From assembly GCA_000421065.1 (NCBI GenBank), contig ATWD01000002.1, positions 806,001 through 870,000 on the forward strand: a stretch of 64,000 nucleotides of DNA, read 5' to 3'. Position 1 is the first letter of the stretch. Every line of letters begins with the position of its first letter. Of this stretch, positions 11,887-21,001 are shown in pieces. The position numbers were made by a program, and so were the translations under genes. Below the pieces are notes generated by a model, which was not told the DNA's origin, did no database searches, and saw only the letters and a list, made by a program, of their open reading frames with translations. This DNA is from Acidobacteriaceae bacterium TAA 166 (GTDB lineage: Bacteria > Acidobacteriota > Terriglobia > Terriglobales > Acidobacteriaceae).

Positions 11887-13278
11887 ATGGCATCGGATTC
11901 GTCCAACCTTTCGCTCCACATGGAGAAACAGGGAAAGGGCTTGGCGGGTAACATCGCTGCTTCTCCACAGCCTCCTCGAGAAGCGGCTACCGCTGCAGCT
12001 TCACCCAATGACCAGGAGTTCTCTCGCAGCCAGGTAACCTCGAACAGTGAAGCTCTCTTGGCCGCTATTGTCGACTCCTCCGATGATGCCATTATCAGCA
12101 ACGATCTCAACGGAATTATCACCAGTTGGAATAAGAGCGCGGAACGAATCTTCGGCTACAACGCCGGTGAGGTGATCGGACAGCCCACGTCCCTTCTGAC
12201 TTCTCCCGGCCGCCAAGAAGATAGCACGCAGATACTCGAGAAAGTTCGCCACGGCGAGACAATCGATCACTACGAGACGATGCGCCGCCACAAAGATGGC
12301 AGCGAGATTGCCGTTTTGATGACTGTCTTTCCGCTCCGCAACGCACGGGGAGAGTTGATCGGAGCCTCCAAGGTGACTCGCGATATCACCTCCAACCGAC
12401 ATGCCGAAGAGGTGCTCCGCAATACGGATAAATTGGCGCTGGCCGGGCGAATGGCTGCAAGCATCGCTCACGAGATCAATAATCCGCTCGAAGCGATTAC
12501 CAATCTTCTTTATCTGGTCGAACACCAGGACCTTTCGGATGAAGCGCGCAGCTACCTGACCCTGGCCCAGCATGAACTTGCCCGCGTCTCACAGATCGCG
12601 TCGCAAACGCTGGGTTTCTTCCGGGGAGATCGCAACGTCAGCACGGCCCCCTTGTCCGAGATCGTCGATAGCGCCATCTCGCTCCATGTCGGTCGCTTCT
12701 CCACCTCCAATGTGGCTGTCCATAAGGAGTACACCCAGCTCACTCCCCCCTCTGTTCACCAAGGGGAGCTGCGGCAGGTACTCGTTAACCTGGTCGGCAA
12801 CGCCCTCGACGCCATGCCCCAGGGAGGAAGGTTGCGCATTCGGATTCATCGATCGATGGACCATTCTTCCCATCCCAAGAATCCATCTCAAGGGGTTCGC
12901 ATTGTGATCGCCGATACCGGAACGGGCATGAACAAGGCGACACAGAGACAGATTTTTGAGCCGTTTTTCACGACCAAGGGTTCTTCCGGGACTGGGCTCG
13001 GACTATGGGTGAGCAGTCAGATTATCGCTCGTCATCGAGGCCGCATCTCGGTCCGGAGCAGCCAGTCTCCAGCGCATAGCGGAACCGTCTTTTCTATCTT
13101 TCTTCCTCTCTTTGCAAAATCTCCCATAAGCGGGCACAAGGAAGAGGAGGACGCGGAAGCGCAACATCAACGAACACCGACCCCGATTGGCGGCTCCGAT
13201 CTTACTTCGCGCGGGGATGCGTCTGATCGTATACGCTCTGCACCTGACCGGCCGTCAACTGCGTATAACGCTGCGTAG
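11887..13278 (+). CDS. Cytosolic PAS-domain sensor histidine kinase
   Basis: The start is the ATG at 11887, preceded by GGAGGGGG. The 463-residue protein has no TM helix. A PAS domain (about residues 55-165) contains [16 protein letters not shown] and ends with the PAC-type KVTRDIT. HisKA carries HEINNP with H195. The HATPase has the N box [12 protein letters not shown] and ends with [16 protein letters not shown]. The last 60 residues ([12 protein letters not shown] onward) are outside any domain, and their coding sequence overlaps the 3' end of xerC by 77 bp on the opposite strand. No response regulator lies next to it, so it is an orphan kinase. Confidence 0.9.
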   Translation: MASDSSNLSLHMEKQGKGLAGNIAASPQPPREAATAAASPNDQEFSRSQVTSNSEALLAAIVDSSDDAIISNDLNGIITSWNKSAERIFGYNAGEVIGQPTSLLTSPGRQEDSTQILEKVRHGETIDHYETMRRHKDGSEIAVLMTVFPLRNARGELIGASKVTRDITSNRHAEEVLRNTDKLALAGRMAASIAHEINNPLEAITNLLYLVEHQDLSDEARSYLTLAQHELARVSQIASQTLGFFRGDRNVSTAPLSEIVDSAISLHVGRFSTSNVAVHKEYTQLTPPSVHQGELRQVLVNLVGNALDAMPQGGRLRIRIHRSMDHSSHPKNPSQGVRIVIADTGTGMNKATQRQIFEPFFTTKGSSGTGLGLWVSSQIIARHRGRISVRSSQSPAHSGTVFSIFLPLFAKSPISGHKEEEDAEAQHQRTPTPIGGSDLTSRGDASDRIRSAPDRPSTAYNAA

Positions 13279-14197
13279 TCGAAAGCCGCTCATGGCCCAG
13301 CATTTCCTGAATGGCCCGCAGATCGGCCCCTTCTTCGAGCATGTGCGTTCCAAAGGCATGACGCAGCGTATGCGGATGAACATCCGCTGCCAATCCTCGG
13401 CTCAGCGCAATGGCCTTCACGATTCTTCCCACGCTCCTGGTCGTCAACCTGCAGTCGCCGCGCAGACGAAAATTGATCAGAAGAGGACCTTCATGAACCA
13501 GAATTCCCTTCCCTGCTGCCGTAAGCCGCTCCGCGCGTGCCGGAAGATAATCCCTTAGAGCGATGGCAGCCTCATCTCCCAGTGGAACCAGCCGTTCCTT
13601 GCGGCCCTTGCCTCGTACCAGGATCGCCTCGTCGCCCCACTTGACACTGTCGAGGTTCAGCCCCACCAACTCGGAGTTACGGATCCCGCAGCCGTACAAC
13701 AGCTCGAAGATCACCCGCTCCCGCTCCGGCCATGCAATCGGCTCCGTAGCATCTGCACCCTTCTGTTGCCTCTCTTCCAACGAATTGAGGACGCGGTTGA
13801 CCTCCTCCACGCTCGGTACCCGCGGAAGATGTTTCGGAAGCTTGGGCGTGCTTACCAGCAGGGCCGGATTTTGTTCGACGAAATGCTCCTTGGCCAGCCA
13901 CCGGAACCAACTGCGGATCGCAGCCAGGGCTCGCGCAGCACTCGCCTTGGTCAATCCACGTTCGAAGAGAACCCCGAGATACGATCGGATGTGCAGATGC
14001 TCGACTGCGCTTATGCTTCCCTGCTCCCCTAAAACCTGCTCGAGATACAGAGCAAAGTCCCGTATCTCGCGCCCATAGGCACGCACAGTATGTTCGGAGG
14101 CTCCACGCTGCGCCGTCAGCACAGAGAGGAATCGTTCGGCCATATGCCGAAACTCGCTGCTGCTCTTCCGTTTTTCTGCGGCGTCCGGCTCCTCCAT
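13202..14197 (-). CDS. xerC: Tyrosine recombinase XerC
   Basis: XerC acts with XerD at the chromosomal dif site to resolve chromosome dimers. The 331-residue protein has the N-terminal SAM-like core-binding domain (about 15-105) and the catalytic domain. The visible active-site set is R173 (GIRNSEL), a Lys in the GKGRKERL hairpin, H276 and R279 (HPHTLRH), H302 (LGHERL) and Y311 (RYTQL), so it should be active. It starts 2 bases after the xerD stop, with GGAGGAG inside that overlap region as ribosome binding site. Which paralogue is XerC and which XerD is judged from similarity by eye. The 3' end overlaps the convergent kinase gene. Confidence 0.9.
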   Translation of the reverse strand: MEEPDAAEKRKSSSEFRHMAERFLSVLTAQRGASEHTVRAYGREIRDFALYLEQVLGEQGSISAVEHLHIRSYLGVLFERGLTKASAARALAAIRSWFRWLAKEHFVEQNPALLVSTPKLPKHLPRVPSVEEVNRVLNSLEERQQKGADATEPIAWPERERVIFELLYGCGIRNSELVGLNLDSVKWGDEAILVRGKGRKERLVPLGDEAAIALRDYLPARAERLTAAGKGILVHEGPLLINFRLRGDCRLTTRSVGRIVKAIALSRGLAADVHPHTLRHAFGTHMLEEGADLRAIQEMLGHERLSTTQRYTQLTAGQVQSVYDQTHPRAK

Positions 14198-14199
14198 CC

Positions 14200-15147
14200 T
14201 TACTCCTCCGCCCCCGTGGGCACTCTCTTCCCGCGCGGATGATGCATTCTATGCACCTGCTTCAACCTGCCCAGTGCCACGTGGGTATAGACCTCCGTGG
14301 TGGCAATATCGGCATGCCCCAGCAGCGTCTGAACGCTTCTCAGGTCGGCTCCGTGCTCCACCATATGGGTTGCGCAGCTATGGCGCAGCTTATGTGGGCT
14401 CACCTTGGTCCCCGCAGGCGAAGCCGCCCGCACCATCTCCCACACCCACTGCCGCGTCAAAGGCCGGCCACGTACGCCCAAAAACAGGGTTCGCTGCCGA
14501 TCCGCAGTTTCCAGCTCCGGCCTTCCCAGGGCAAGATAACGCTCCAGCGCTTCAATAGCCGAACGACCTAGCGGAACAATTCTCTCTTTATCGCCTTTGC
14601 CGCGAACCTGCGCCCGTCCTGTGTCCAGCTGCAGATCCTCTACACGGAGCGAACAGATCTCTCCCACCCGCAGGCCGCCACCGTAGAGTAGCTCCAGAAT
14701 CGCGTGATCGCGCAGCGCTATACCATCGGCGTCAGGCACCCGCGCTGCCGCTCCAGCCTCATCCAGCATCCCGGCCACCTCGCTCTCGGCCAGGCTCTTC
14801 GGCAAAATCTTCCAGCTCGATGGACTCTCCACGGTCACGGTCGGATCATGTGCGATTTTCTTATCGATCAACAGCCAGCGGTAGAACCCCCGCAGCGCAC
14901 TCAACTTCCGCGCGATCGACCGCGATTCGACGTTATGGCTTCGCAGACCTTCGAGGAATGCATGGATATTCTCCTGGGTCGCCGTCATCAGCAGGCCATC
15001 CCTGCGCTCCACCTGTTCGGCGAACTGCTCCAGGTCGCGCCGGTACGCCTGGCAGGTCGCCGGGCGCATCCCCTTCTCCACCCGCAGATAGACCATATAC
15101 TCCCGCACAATGGCAACGTTGCCCGCGGGCTGAGGATGTTCTTGCAT
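14200..15147 (-). CDS. xerD: Tyrosine recombinase XerD
   Basis: The protein has 315 residues from the ATG at 15147. A longer frame starts at a GTG at 15186, but the sequence MQEHPQPAG fits a start better. Catalytic motifs are GGGLRVGEI (Arg), GKGDKERI (Lys hairpin), HKLRH (His, Arg), LGHADI (His) and VYTHV (Tyr nucleophile). The N-terminal core-binding domain begins [13 protein letters not shown]. Xer recombinases usually lie apart in genomes, whereas here xerD and xerC are adjacent and probably translated from one message. An 18-bp palindrome lies about 50 bp upstream. Confidence 0.9.
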   Translation of the reverse strand: MQEHPQPAGNVAIVREYMVYLRVEKGMRPATCQAYRRDLEQFAEQVERRDGLLMTATQENIHAFLEGLRSHNVESRSIARKLSALRGFYRWLLIDKKIAHDPTVTVESPSSWKILPKSLAESEVAGMLDEAGAAARVPDADGIALRDHAILELLYGGGLRVGEICSLRVEDLQLDTGRAQVRGKGDKERIVPLGRSAIEALERYLALGRPELETADRQRTLFLGVRGRPLTRQWVWEMVRAASPAGTKVSPHKLRHSCATHMVEHGADLRSVQTLLGHADIATTEVYTHVALGRLKQVHRMHHPRGKRVPTGAEE

Positions 15148-15197
15148 ACGATGATTATCTCCGTCCCGGCCGCTCCCTGAGACCACCCACGCCTATC

Positions 15198-15215
15198 CGT
15201 ATCCATCTGGATACG
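15198..15215. promoter_or_regulatory. 18-bp palindrome upstream of xerD
   Basis: CGTATCC-ATCT-GGATACG is a perfect 7-bp inverted repeat with a 4-bp centre, about 50 bp upstream of the xerD ATG and 220 bp before ffh. It is in the xerD promoter region and could be an operator. It does not match the dif consensus arms. Nothing else was recognised in the 15148-15434 gap. Confidence 0.35.
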
Positions 15216-15434
15216 AACCCTCCCTTGCACTCCCCTCAAAAATTCGTTTAATCCGCGGGGCTAAGATGATGCCGAGCCCTTCAAACCGATCATCCAACAT
15301 AGCCCTGAATCGAGCCAGCTGATGGCGTACCTCGATCTCCTACGCGTCCGCAGCAAAAAACTTTCTGGCCCCAAGCACCCATAACCCCCTGCCATCTTCG
15401 AAGCTCCAGCCTGGCTGATAAACTTAGAGCAGCC

Positions 15435-16820
15435 ATGTTTGAAAATCTGTCAGAGAAGCTCCAGCGATCCTTTAAGAACCTCCGCGGCCAGGGAACCCTC
15501 ACCGACGAAAACATCTCCGACGCCTTGCGCGAAATCCGCGTCGCCCTGCTCGAATCCGACGTGAACCTCGCCGTCGTCGACGAGCTGATCTCCCACATCC
15601 GCAGCCGTGCCATGGGCTCCGAGGTCGCCACCGCCCTCTCTCCCACCGAACAGATCGTCAAGATCGTCAACGACGAGCTGATTGCTCTGCTTGGCAAAGA
15701 TACCGCCCGCTTTCAGAAGTCCTCGCAACCTCCTTCGGTCATTCTCATGGCCGGATTGCAAGGCTCCGGTAAGACGACCACCTCCGGCAAGCTCGCCCAG
15801 TGGCTCAAGAAGGCTGGCCATCGCCCCATGCTGGTCTCGGTCGACGTCTACCGTCCCGCCGCGCGCGAGCAGCTGGCTATCGTCGCCCGCTCCATCAACG
15901 CAAACCTCTACGAAGGCAAGATCGAGTCCTCGCCCCCCGGTACCGACGATGTTCTTCGCCTCGCCAGGGAGGCGAAGCGCGAGGCCGCCAACTTCGGCTG
16001 CGACATGCTCATCGTCGACACCGCCGGCCGCAATCACATCGACTCCGAGCTGATGGACGAGATGTCCGCACTCAAAAAACTGCTAAACCCCTCCGAGATC
16101 CTTTTCGTGGCCGACGCCATGACCGGACAGGACGCCGTCAACTCAGCCCGCGCCTTCAACGATCGGCTCACCATCACCGGGGCCGTACTCACCAAGATGG
16201 ACGGTGACGCTCGCGGCGGTGCTGCCCTCTCCATCCGCCATATAACCGGAGCGCCGATTAAATTCCTTGGCACCGGTGAAAAACCCGACGCGTTCGAGCC
16301 CTTCCACCCCGATCGCATCGTCTCCCGCATCCTTGGTCACGGTGATATCGCGACCCTGGTCGAGCGAGCCGCCGAGAAGCTCGACCGCGGCAAAGCCGAG
16401 GCCTTCGCCAAGAAGGCCCTCTCCGGCGACGGCTTCACCCTTGATGACTTCCGCGACCAACTCCGTCAGATCAAAAAGATGGGCTCCATGAAGTCCATTC
16501 TCAAGATGCTTCCCTCCGTCGGTCCCTTTGCCGGAATGCAGCAGGCAATCGACAACGTGGACGAAGGCCAGTTCACCCGCGTCGAGTCCATCATCAACTC
16601 CATGACTGCGAAAGAGCGTGTAGACCACGAGATCATCAACGGCAGCCGCCGCAAGCGCATCGCCCACGGCTCTGGAACCACCGTGCAGGACGTCAACAAC
16701 CTCCTGCGTCAGTACGCCCAGATGCGCAAGGTCTTCAAAACCATGGGCTCCGGCGGAGGCCTCAAGGCTCAGCAAAGGATGATGAGCCAGCTTCAGGGAA
16801 GGCAGCGCTTTGGACGATAA
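15435..16820 (+). CDS. ffh: Signal recognition particle GTPase Ffh
   Basis: Ffh binds signal sequences on ribosomes and delivers them to FtsY and SecYEG. The 461-residue length is typical. The N domain (1-85) is followed by the G domain with P loop GLQGSGKT at 107-114, DVYRPAA at about 137-143, DTAGR near 195 and TKMDGDARGG near 253. The C-terminal M domain (about 305-461) is Met-rich and contains RRKRIAHGSG, the SRP-RNA-binding region. Gene order with xerD upstream on the opposite strand is compact. No SRP RNA gene was recognised in the window. Confidence 0.98.
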   Translation: MFENLSEKLQRSFKNLRGQGTLTDENISDALREIRVALLESDVNLAVVDELISHIRSRAMGSEVATALSPTEQIVKIVNDELIALLGKDTARFQKSSQPPSVILMAGLQGSGKTTTSGKLAQWLKKAGHRPMLVSVDVYRPAAREQLAIVARSINANLYEGKIESSPPGTDDVLRLAREAKREAANFGCDMLIVDTAGRNHIDSELMDEMSALKKLLNPSEILFVADAMTGQDAVNSARAFNDRLTITGAVLTKMDGDARGGAALSIRHITGAPIKFLGTGEKPDAFEPFHPDRIVSRILGHGDIATLVERAAEKLDRGKAEAFAKKALSGDGFTLDDFRDQLRQIKKMGSMKSILKMLPSVGPFAGMQQAIDNVDEGQFTRVESIINSMTAKERVDHEIINGSRRKRIAHGSGTTVQDVNNLLRQYAQMRKVFKTMGSGGGLKAQQRMMSQLQGRQRFGR

Positions 16821-16911
16821 ACAAGGCCGAGAGCGCTCGACCCTTTATCATGGCGACGCCACTCTCTACACTTCTTCTCAGAATATCTCTCTTTAGAAAT
16901 GTGGCAACGAT

Positions 16912-17934
16912 CTAGCGCCAGCCCAGAGCTGGAGCGACAGTAGTCAGGATGGCTTCCATCACATGCGCATTATAGGCAACGCCCAGTTGATTTGGGACCG
17001 TCAGCAGGATCGTATCGGCCTCCGCGATCGCCTCATCTTGCCTAAGCTCCTCAATAAGGACATCCGGTTCAGCGGCATAGCCACGCCCGAAGATCGCCCG
17101 TGTGGCTCCATCAAGGAAGCCGACCTTATCCTCTTCCTGACCGCCTCGTCCGAAATAAGCACGATCACGATCGTCGATCAGCGCGAAGATACTGCGACTG
17201 ACCGAGATACGCGGAGTGCGAGCATGGCCAGCCTCCTTCCAGGCTGCGCGAAAGGCACGAATCTGTGCGGCTTGCTGAATGTGGAACGGCTCACCGGTCT
17301 CGTCGAACTTGAGAGTTGAAGACTGTAGGTTCATTCCGAGTTTAGCCGCCCAGACGGCTGTCGTATTGGAACCTGCCCCCCACCAGACACGCTCATGCAA
17401 TCCTTCGGAGTAAGGTTCAAGACGCAGTAGCCCTGGCGGATTGGGAAACATCGGACGCGGGTTCGGCTGAGCGAATCCCTTGCCGCGCAGCAGCTCAAAA
17501 AACTCTTTGCCATGCCGCCGGCCCATCTCTGAATCGTCCTCGCCTTCCGCCGGTCGATAGCCAAAGTAGCGCCAACCATCGATCACCTGCTCAGGCGAGC
17601 CACGGCTGATTCCCAGCTGCAGACGCCCGCCAGCGATGAGGTCCGCAGCGCCAGCATCCTCCGTCATATAGTGAGGGTTCTCATACCGCATATCGATCAC
17701 CGCGGTGCCGATTTCAATCTTGTGCGTCTTAGCACCGACCGCAGCGAGCAACGGAAACGGCGATGCCAACTGCCGCGCGAAGTGATGAACACGGAAGTAG
17801 GCCCCGTCCATTCCCAGGCGCTCCGCTTCTATGGCGAGGTCAATGGACTGCAGAAGCACATCAGCCGCAGACTGCGCTTGTGACTGCGGGGAAGCTGTCC
17901 AATGGCCAAATGAGAGGAAACCGATTTTCTTCAT
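16912..17934 (-). CDS. LLM-class flavin-dependent oxidoreductase (luciferase-like)
   Basis: The 340-residue protein has the bacterial luciferase-like TIM-barrel pattern. The N-terminal strand IGFLSFGHW is followed by the helix AIEAERLGMDGAYF with the RVHHFARQ loop. Further on are IEIGTAVIDMRYENPHYMTEDAGAADLIAGGRLQLGISRG and the usual C-terminal helices. Such enzymes use reduced FMN or F420 for monooxygenation of varied substrates. The cofactor cannot be told here. It is a single gene transcribed away from a Gfo/Idh/MocA gene, with 166 bp between the starts. No flavin reductase is adjacent. Confidence 0.85.
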   Translation of the reverse strand: MKKIGFLSFGHWTASPQSQAQSAADVLLQSIDLAIEAERLGMDGAYFRVHHFARQLASPFPLLAAVGAKTHKIEIGTAVIDMRYENPHYMTEDAGAADLIAGGRLQLGISRGSPEQVIDGWRYFGYRPAEGEDDSEMGRRHGKEFFELLRGKGFAQPNPRPMFPNPPGLLRLEPYSEGLHERVWWGAGSNTTAVWAAKLGMNLQSSTLKFDETGEPFHIQQAAQIRAFRAAWKEAGHARTPRISVSRSIFALIDDRDRAYFGRGGQEEDKVGFLDGATRAIFGRGYAAEPDVLIEELRQDEAIAEADTILLTVPNQLGVAYNAHVMEAILTTVAPALGWR

Positions 17935-18100
17935 ACCACGATCAGTCTACCGTTTCGGTTCGAAGCTGCATTCTTCTCTCGGTGAAAACGATCCCATGGA
18001 GTCCCATCTTGATGGATGGTACCAGGAGGATCATCGCTCAGCAGATCATCGCGACCTTGCTCTGTTACCATCCTTCCGACTTCAGATTGCAAGGAGATTC

Positions 18101-19276
18101 ATGTCTCTACCACTCAACCGACGCAGTTTTCTTGTCTCAAGCGGGCTTACGGCCATGGCCTCAACCAAAGTTTTTGGTGCCAACGAAAGGCTACGTGTAG
18201 GGGTCATCGGCGCCGGCGGCCGAATGAAAAGCGTACTTGGTTCGGCTGATCAAAGCGGCGTGCCCTTTGAAATTGTCGCCGTCTGCGACGTCTATGCTCC
18301 TCGGCGCGCCGAGATCAAGGCACGCGGTAATGCCTCCACCGCTACCGAGCACGTCGATTATCACGAGGTGCTCGATAACAAGACCATCGATGCGGTCTTT
18401 ATCGCCACGCCTGATCACTGGCACGTGCGTATCGCCACCGCTGCCTTGGCAGCGGAAAAGGATGTCTATCTCGAAAAACCGGTGACGCACACCCTTGAAG
18501 AGGGAGCCATATTGACCAGAGCAGTGCGCTCGAGCAAGCGGGTTATGCAGTGCGGCATGCAGCAGCGCAGTTGGTCGCACTTCCGCAACGCCGTCGACCT
18601 TATACAAGGTGGCGCGCTCGGTAAGGTGCCGCAGGTACGCACGTATTGGTGGCAAAACTACGGCTTCAGCTGGGTGCCGCAGCCGGTCGATCAGTCGCAA
18701 CTGGATTGGAAGACATGGCTGGGCGGCGCGCTGGAGCAGCCCTTTACGATTGAGAAGTTCTTCCACTGGCGGTGGTTCTGGAACTTCGGCGGTGGTGCTA
18801 TGACCGATCTCTTCACCCATTGGATCGACGTCGTGCATTGGGCCATGATATCCGACGAGCCTTCGACCGCCTTCATGCTGGGCGATAAACATGTCTATGA
18901 TCAGTGGGAGTGCCCGGACACCATCCAGGCCGCTTTCCGATATCCCAAGTTCGATGTGGTCTATGAGGGAATGATGGCCTCATCGATCGATGACGGCGGC
19001 CTCGAGTTTCGCGGTACGGAAGCAACTCTGAAGCTTAACCGCAACGGCATGACTCTCTGGCGTGAAGGCATCAAGGGCGACCGCAATCCACTGCTGAAAG
19101 AAGACAGCTTCGAAGACGGTACCATCGCCCACACGCGCAACTTCTTCGACTGCATCAAGAACCGCAAAGATCCCAATGCCCCTGTCGAGGCAGGCGTAGC
19201 CGCAGCACGCGCAGGGCATATCGGTAACTATGCCTTTCACCATGGAGGCAAGACAGTCTGGCCTTTGAACTCCTAA
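18101..19276 (+). CDS. Tat-exported Gfo/Idh/MocA-family oxidoreductase
   Basis: The start is ATG 18101, with AAGGAGA six bases upstream; longer frames lack a ribosome binding site. The 391-residue product begins with a Tat-type signal, RRSFLVSSGLTAMAS. The Rossmann fold follows as VGVIGAGGRMKS at about residues 28-39. The EKP motif of the family (YLEKPVTH) is present, and a C-terminal alpha/beta domain contains GGAMTDLFTHWIDVVHW. Exported members carry a tightly bound NAD(P), as in glucose-fructose oxidoreductase. It converges on a DUF1080 protein across a shared hairpin, and this pairing suggests C3 oxidation of sugars or glycosides. Substrate is inference. Confidence 0.9.
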   Translation: MSLPLNRRSFLVSSGLTAMASTKVFGANERLRVGVIGAGGRMKSVLGSADQSGVPFEIVAVCDVYAPRRAEIKARGNASTATEHVDYHEVLDNKTIDAVFIATPDHWHVRIATAALAAEKDVYLEKPVTHTLEEGAILTRAVRSSKRVMQCGMQQRSWSHFRNAVDLIQGGALGKVPQVRTYWWQNYGFSWVPQPVDQSQLDWKTWLGGALEQPFTIEKFFHWRWFWNFGGGAMTDLFTHWIDVVHWAMISDEPSTAFMLGDKHVYDQWECPDTIQAAFRYPKFDVVYEGMMASSIDDGGLEFRGTEATLKLNRNGMTLWREGIKGDRNPLLKEDSFEDGTIAHTRNFFDCIKNRKDPNAPVEAGVAAARAGHIGNYAFHHGGKTVWPLNS

Positions 19277-19280
19277 AGAA

Positions 19281-19320
19281 CAAAGAGGCCCGCGCGATAG
19301 CCGATGCGCGGGCCTCTTTG
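19281..19320. terminator. Bidirectional terminator hairpin
   Basis: CAAAGAGGCCCGCGC (19281-19295) and its perfect complement GCGCGGGCCTCTTTG (19306-19320) form a 15-bp stem around a 10-base loop. It lies exactly between the convergent Gfo/Idh/MocA and DUF1080 genes, with the A/T-rich stem base acting as tail on both strands. Confidence 0.85.
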
Positions 19321-19331
19321 TCTATCCGCCG

Positions 19332-20153
19332 CTACTTCTTGTAGGTGGGATCAAACGTCAGCTCGCGCACCCAGATGTTACGAAAGCTGATCGGCTCGCT
19401 CTTGTCACCGTGCGCCTGCAGTTTGATCGGCGCGCGATCATAGGCTTTGTAAAAAGGTTTGCCAACGAACAGCGTTTGTCCTTCCACTTGAAAGTGGTTC
19501 TGCACCACAACACCGTTAAAGAAAACCGTCACAAATGCCGGTGTCTTCAGCGAGCTATCCTCGTTGAAGCGGGGCGCCGTCCAGACCACGTCGTACGTCT
19601 GCCACTCCCCCGGCTTGCGCGAAGGCGTCGCCAGCGGAATTGCTTGCTTATAGATCGAGCCGGCCTGTCCGTTCACGTAGGTCTTATTGTTATAGTTATC
19701 CAGCACCTGCAACTCGTAGCCCTCGTCGCCGGGACCAGTCGATGCCAGAAAGACGCCGCTGTTGCCGCGCGCCTGGTCCGATCCCTCGATGCTCGCCGGG
19801 ATCTTCCACTCAATATGCAGCTGGTAGTCCTTGAAAGTCTTCTTCGTCTCGATATTGCCGACGCCATGCTCCTTGCTCACCTTTAGCGTGCCGTCAGCCA
19901 CAATCCACCGCGCAGGCGCATGATCCTGCGCGCTTACCCACTCCTCCTGATTTTTGCCATCGAAGAGAATGACGGCATCGGACGGCGGATCGGCGTCAGT
20001 CTTGCCAGGGGTCACGGTCGGAGGCACCGGAGCGTACACCTCCGTGTCCTGATGCTTCATTTGGGGCTCAGCCAGTTGTGCAAAGGCAGGTGTGACAATC
20101 GCCAGCGCAGCGGCGACGATAAAAGATTTCCGAATGAAAGTTCGCATAGTCAT
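19332..20153 (-). CDS. Secreted DUF1080 (3-keto-disaccharide hydrolase-like) protein
   Basis: The ATG at 20153, with GGAGA upstream, gives 273 residues. The longer frame from 20300 has an implausible Arg-rich leader. A Sec signal (AAALAIVTPAFAQ) is followed by a jelly-roll domain with DUF1080 landmarks: AVILFDGKNQEEWVS near the start, then HIEWKIPAS, NSGVFLAS and PGEWQTYDVVWTAPRF, and the end RNIWVREL. DUF1080 proteins are concanavalin-like beta-sandwiches now linked to hydrolysis or elimination of 3-keto glycosides. Its convergent neighbour is an exported sugar oxidoreductase able in principle to make 3-keto sugars. Function is inference from family and context. Confidence 0.85.
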   Translation of the reverse strand: MTMRTFIRKSFIVAAALAIVTPAFAQLAEPQMKHQDTEVYAPVPPTVTPGKTDADPPSDAVILFDGKNQEEWVSAQDHAPARWIVADGTLKVSKEHGVGNIETKKTFKDYQLHIEWKIPASIEGSDQARGNSGVFLASTGPGDEGYELQVLDNYNNKTYVNGQAGSIYKQAIPLATPSRKPGEWQTYDVVWTAPRFNEDSSLKTPAFVTVFFNGVVVQNHFQVEGQTLFVGKPFYKAYDRAPIKLQAHGDKSEPISFRNIWVRELTFDPTYKK

Positions 20154-20347
20154 AGTCACCAATCTCCGACTAAGTATCTTTGTATTTCCAGCACCATGCA
20201 AGCGCCGCGGCATCAGAAAACGCGCGAACATACAAAGATGGCGCTGAACCGGCATAGCACGGACGACCTCATCAAGAGAATAGCGACGCCGTCTCTTCAA
20301 AGTAAGGGGACAACGAGGAAAGAGGGGCTTCGACAGTTTGGCTATGC

Positions 20348-21001
20348 TTATTTAAGCGGATGTTCGGTTTCGGAAAGTACACCCTTTCGAATGGCCGTGG
20401 CTACGGCTTCAGTACGGTCAGAGACCTGAAGCTTTTCCATGATGCTGTTGACATGATGCCTGACGGTGTTGTCGCTGATGCTCAACTCTTTTGCAATCTC
20501 CTTGTTGGTTGAGCCGAAGGCAACCAGTTCCAAAATCTGCAGTTCGCGGGCGGTGAGGTCTGAACGCATCATCCTGTCGGCTAGTCGAGCCGCGACGTGA
20601 CGGGGAATGTAACGTTTGCCCGAGTCGACGACGAAGATGGCCGCAATCATCTCTGATTCGGTGGTGTCCTTGATCAGATAACCCTGCGCCCCCGCGCGAA
20701 TTGCTCGATAGATATCTTCGTCTTTCTCGAAGCTGGTAAGGATGATTACGCTCGGCGGACTGATCATTTTTTTCAGAGCGTAGAGCACATCGATGCCATC
20801 CATCCCGGGCATACGAAGATCCAGCAGGATGATGTGGGGCGGATCATGCTCGATGAGAGCAAGCGCCTCCTCTCCACTCGCAGCCGACCCGATTACTTCG
20901 AGCTCCGGAAGAGCGCTGAGCATGCTTGTAAGGCCCGAGCAAACAACCGGATGATCGTCGACGATGAGTATTCGAATCGGGCTGTGGTTCTGCTTAGACA
21001 T
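20348..21001 (-). CDS. NarL/FixJ-family response regulator
   Basis: From the ATG at 21001 (MSKQNHSP) the protein has 217 residues. The receiver domain begins IRILIVDDH and has phospho-acceptor D61 (IILLDLRMPGMDG). The C-terminal LuxR-type HTH is LTARELQILELVAFG to VRHHVNSIMEKL. The gene overlaps the last 8 bases of the upstream kinase gene, so the two are translationally coupled. A longer frame to 21058 exists but lies inside the kinase gene. The pair diverges from the TonB receptor gene and probably controls the polysaccharide locus at 23.5-29.8 kb. Confidence 0.92.
   Translation of the reverse strand: MSKQNHSPIRILIVDDHPVVCSGLTSMLSALPELEVIGSAASGEEALALIEHDPPHIILLDLRMPGMDGIDVLYALKKMISPPSVIILTSFEKDEDIYRAIRAGAQGYLIKDTTESEMIAAIFVVDSGKRYIPRHVAARLADRMMRSDLTARELQILELVAFGSTNKEIAKELSISDNTVRHHVNSIMEKLQVSDRTEAVATAIRKGVLSETEHPLK

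Noticed and set aside
17831-18100. N-terminal extension of the Gfo/Idh/MocA gene
   Set aside because: It would overlap the divergent LLM gene and hide the Tat signal; a good ribosome binding site precedes ATG 18101.
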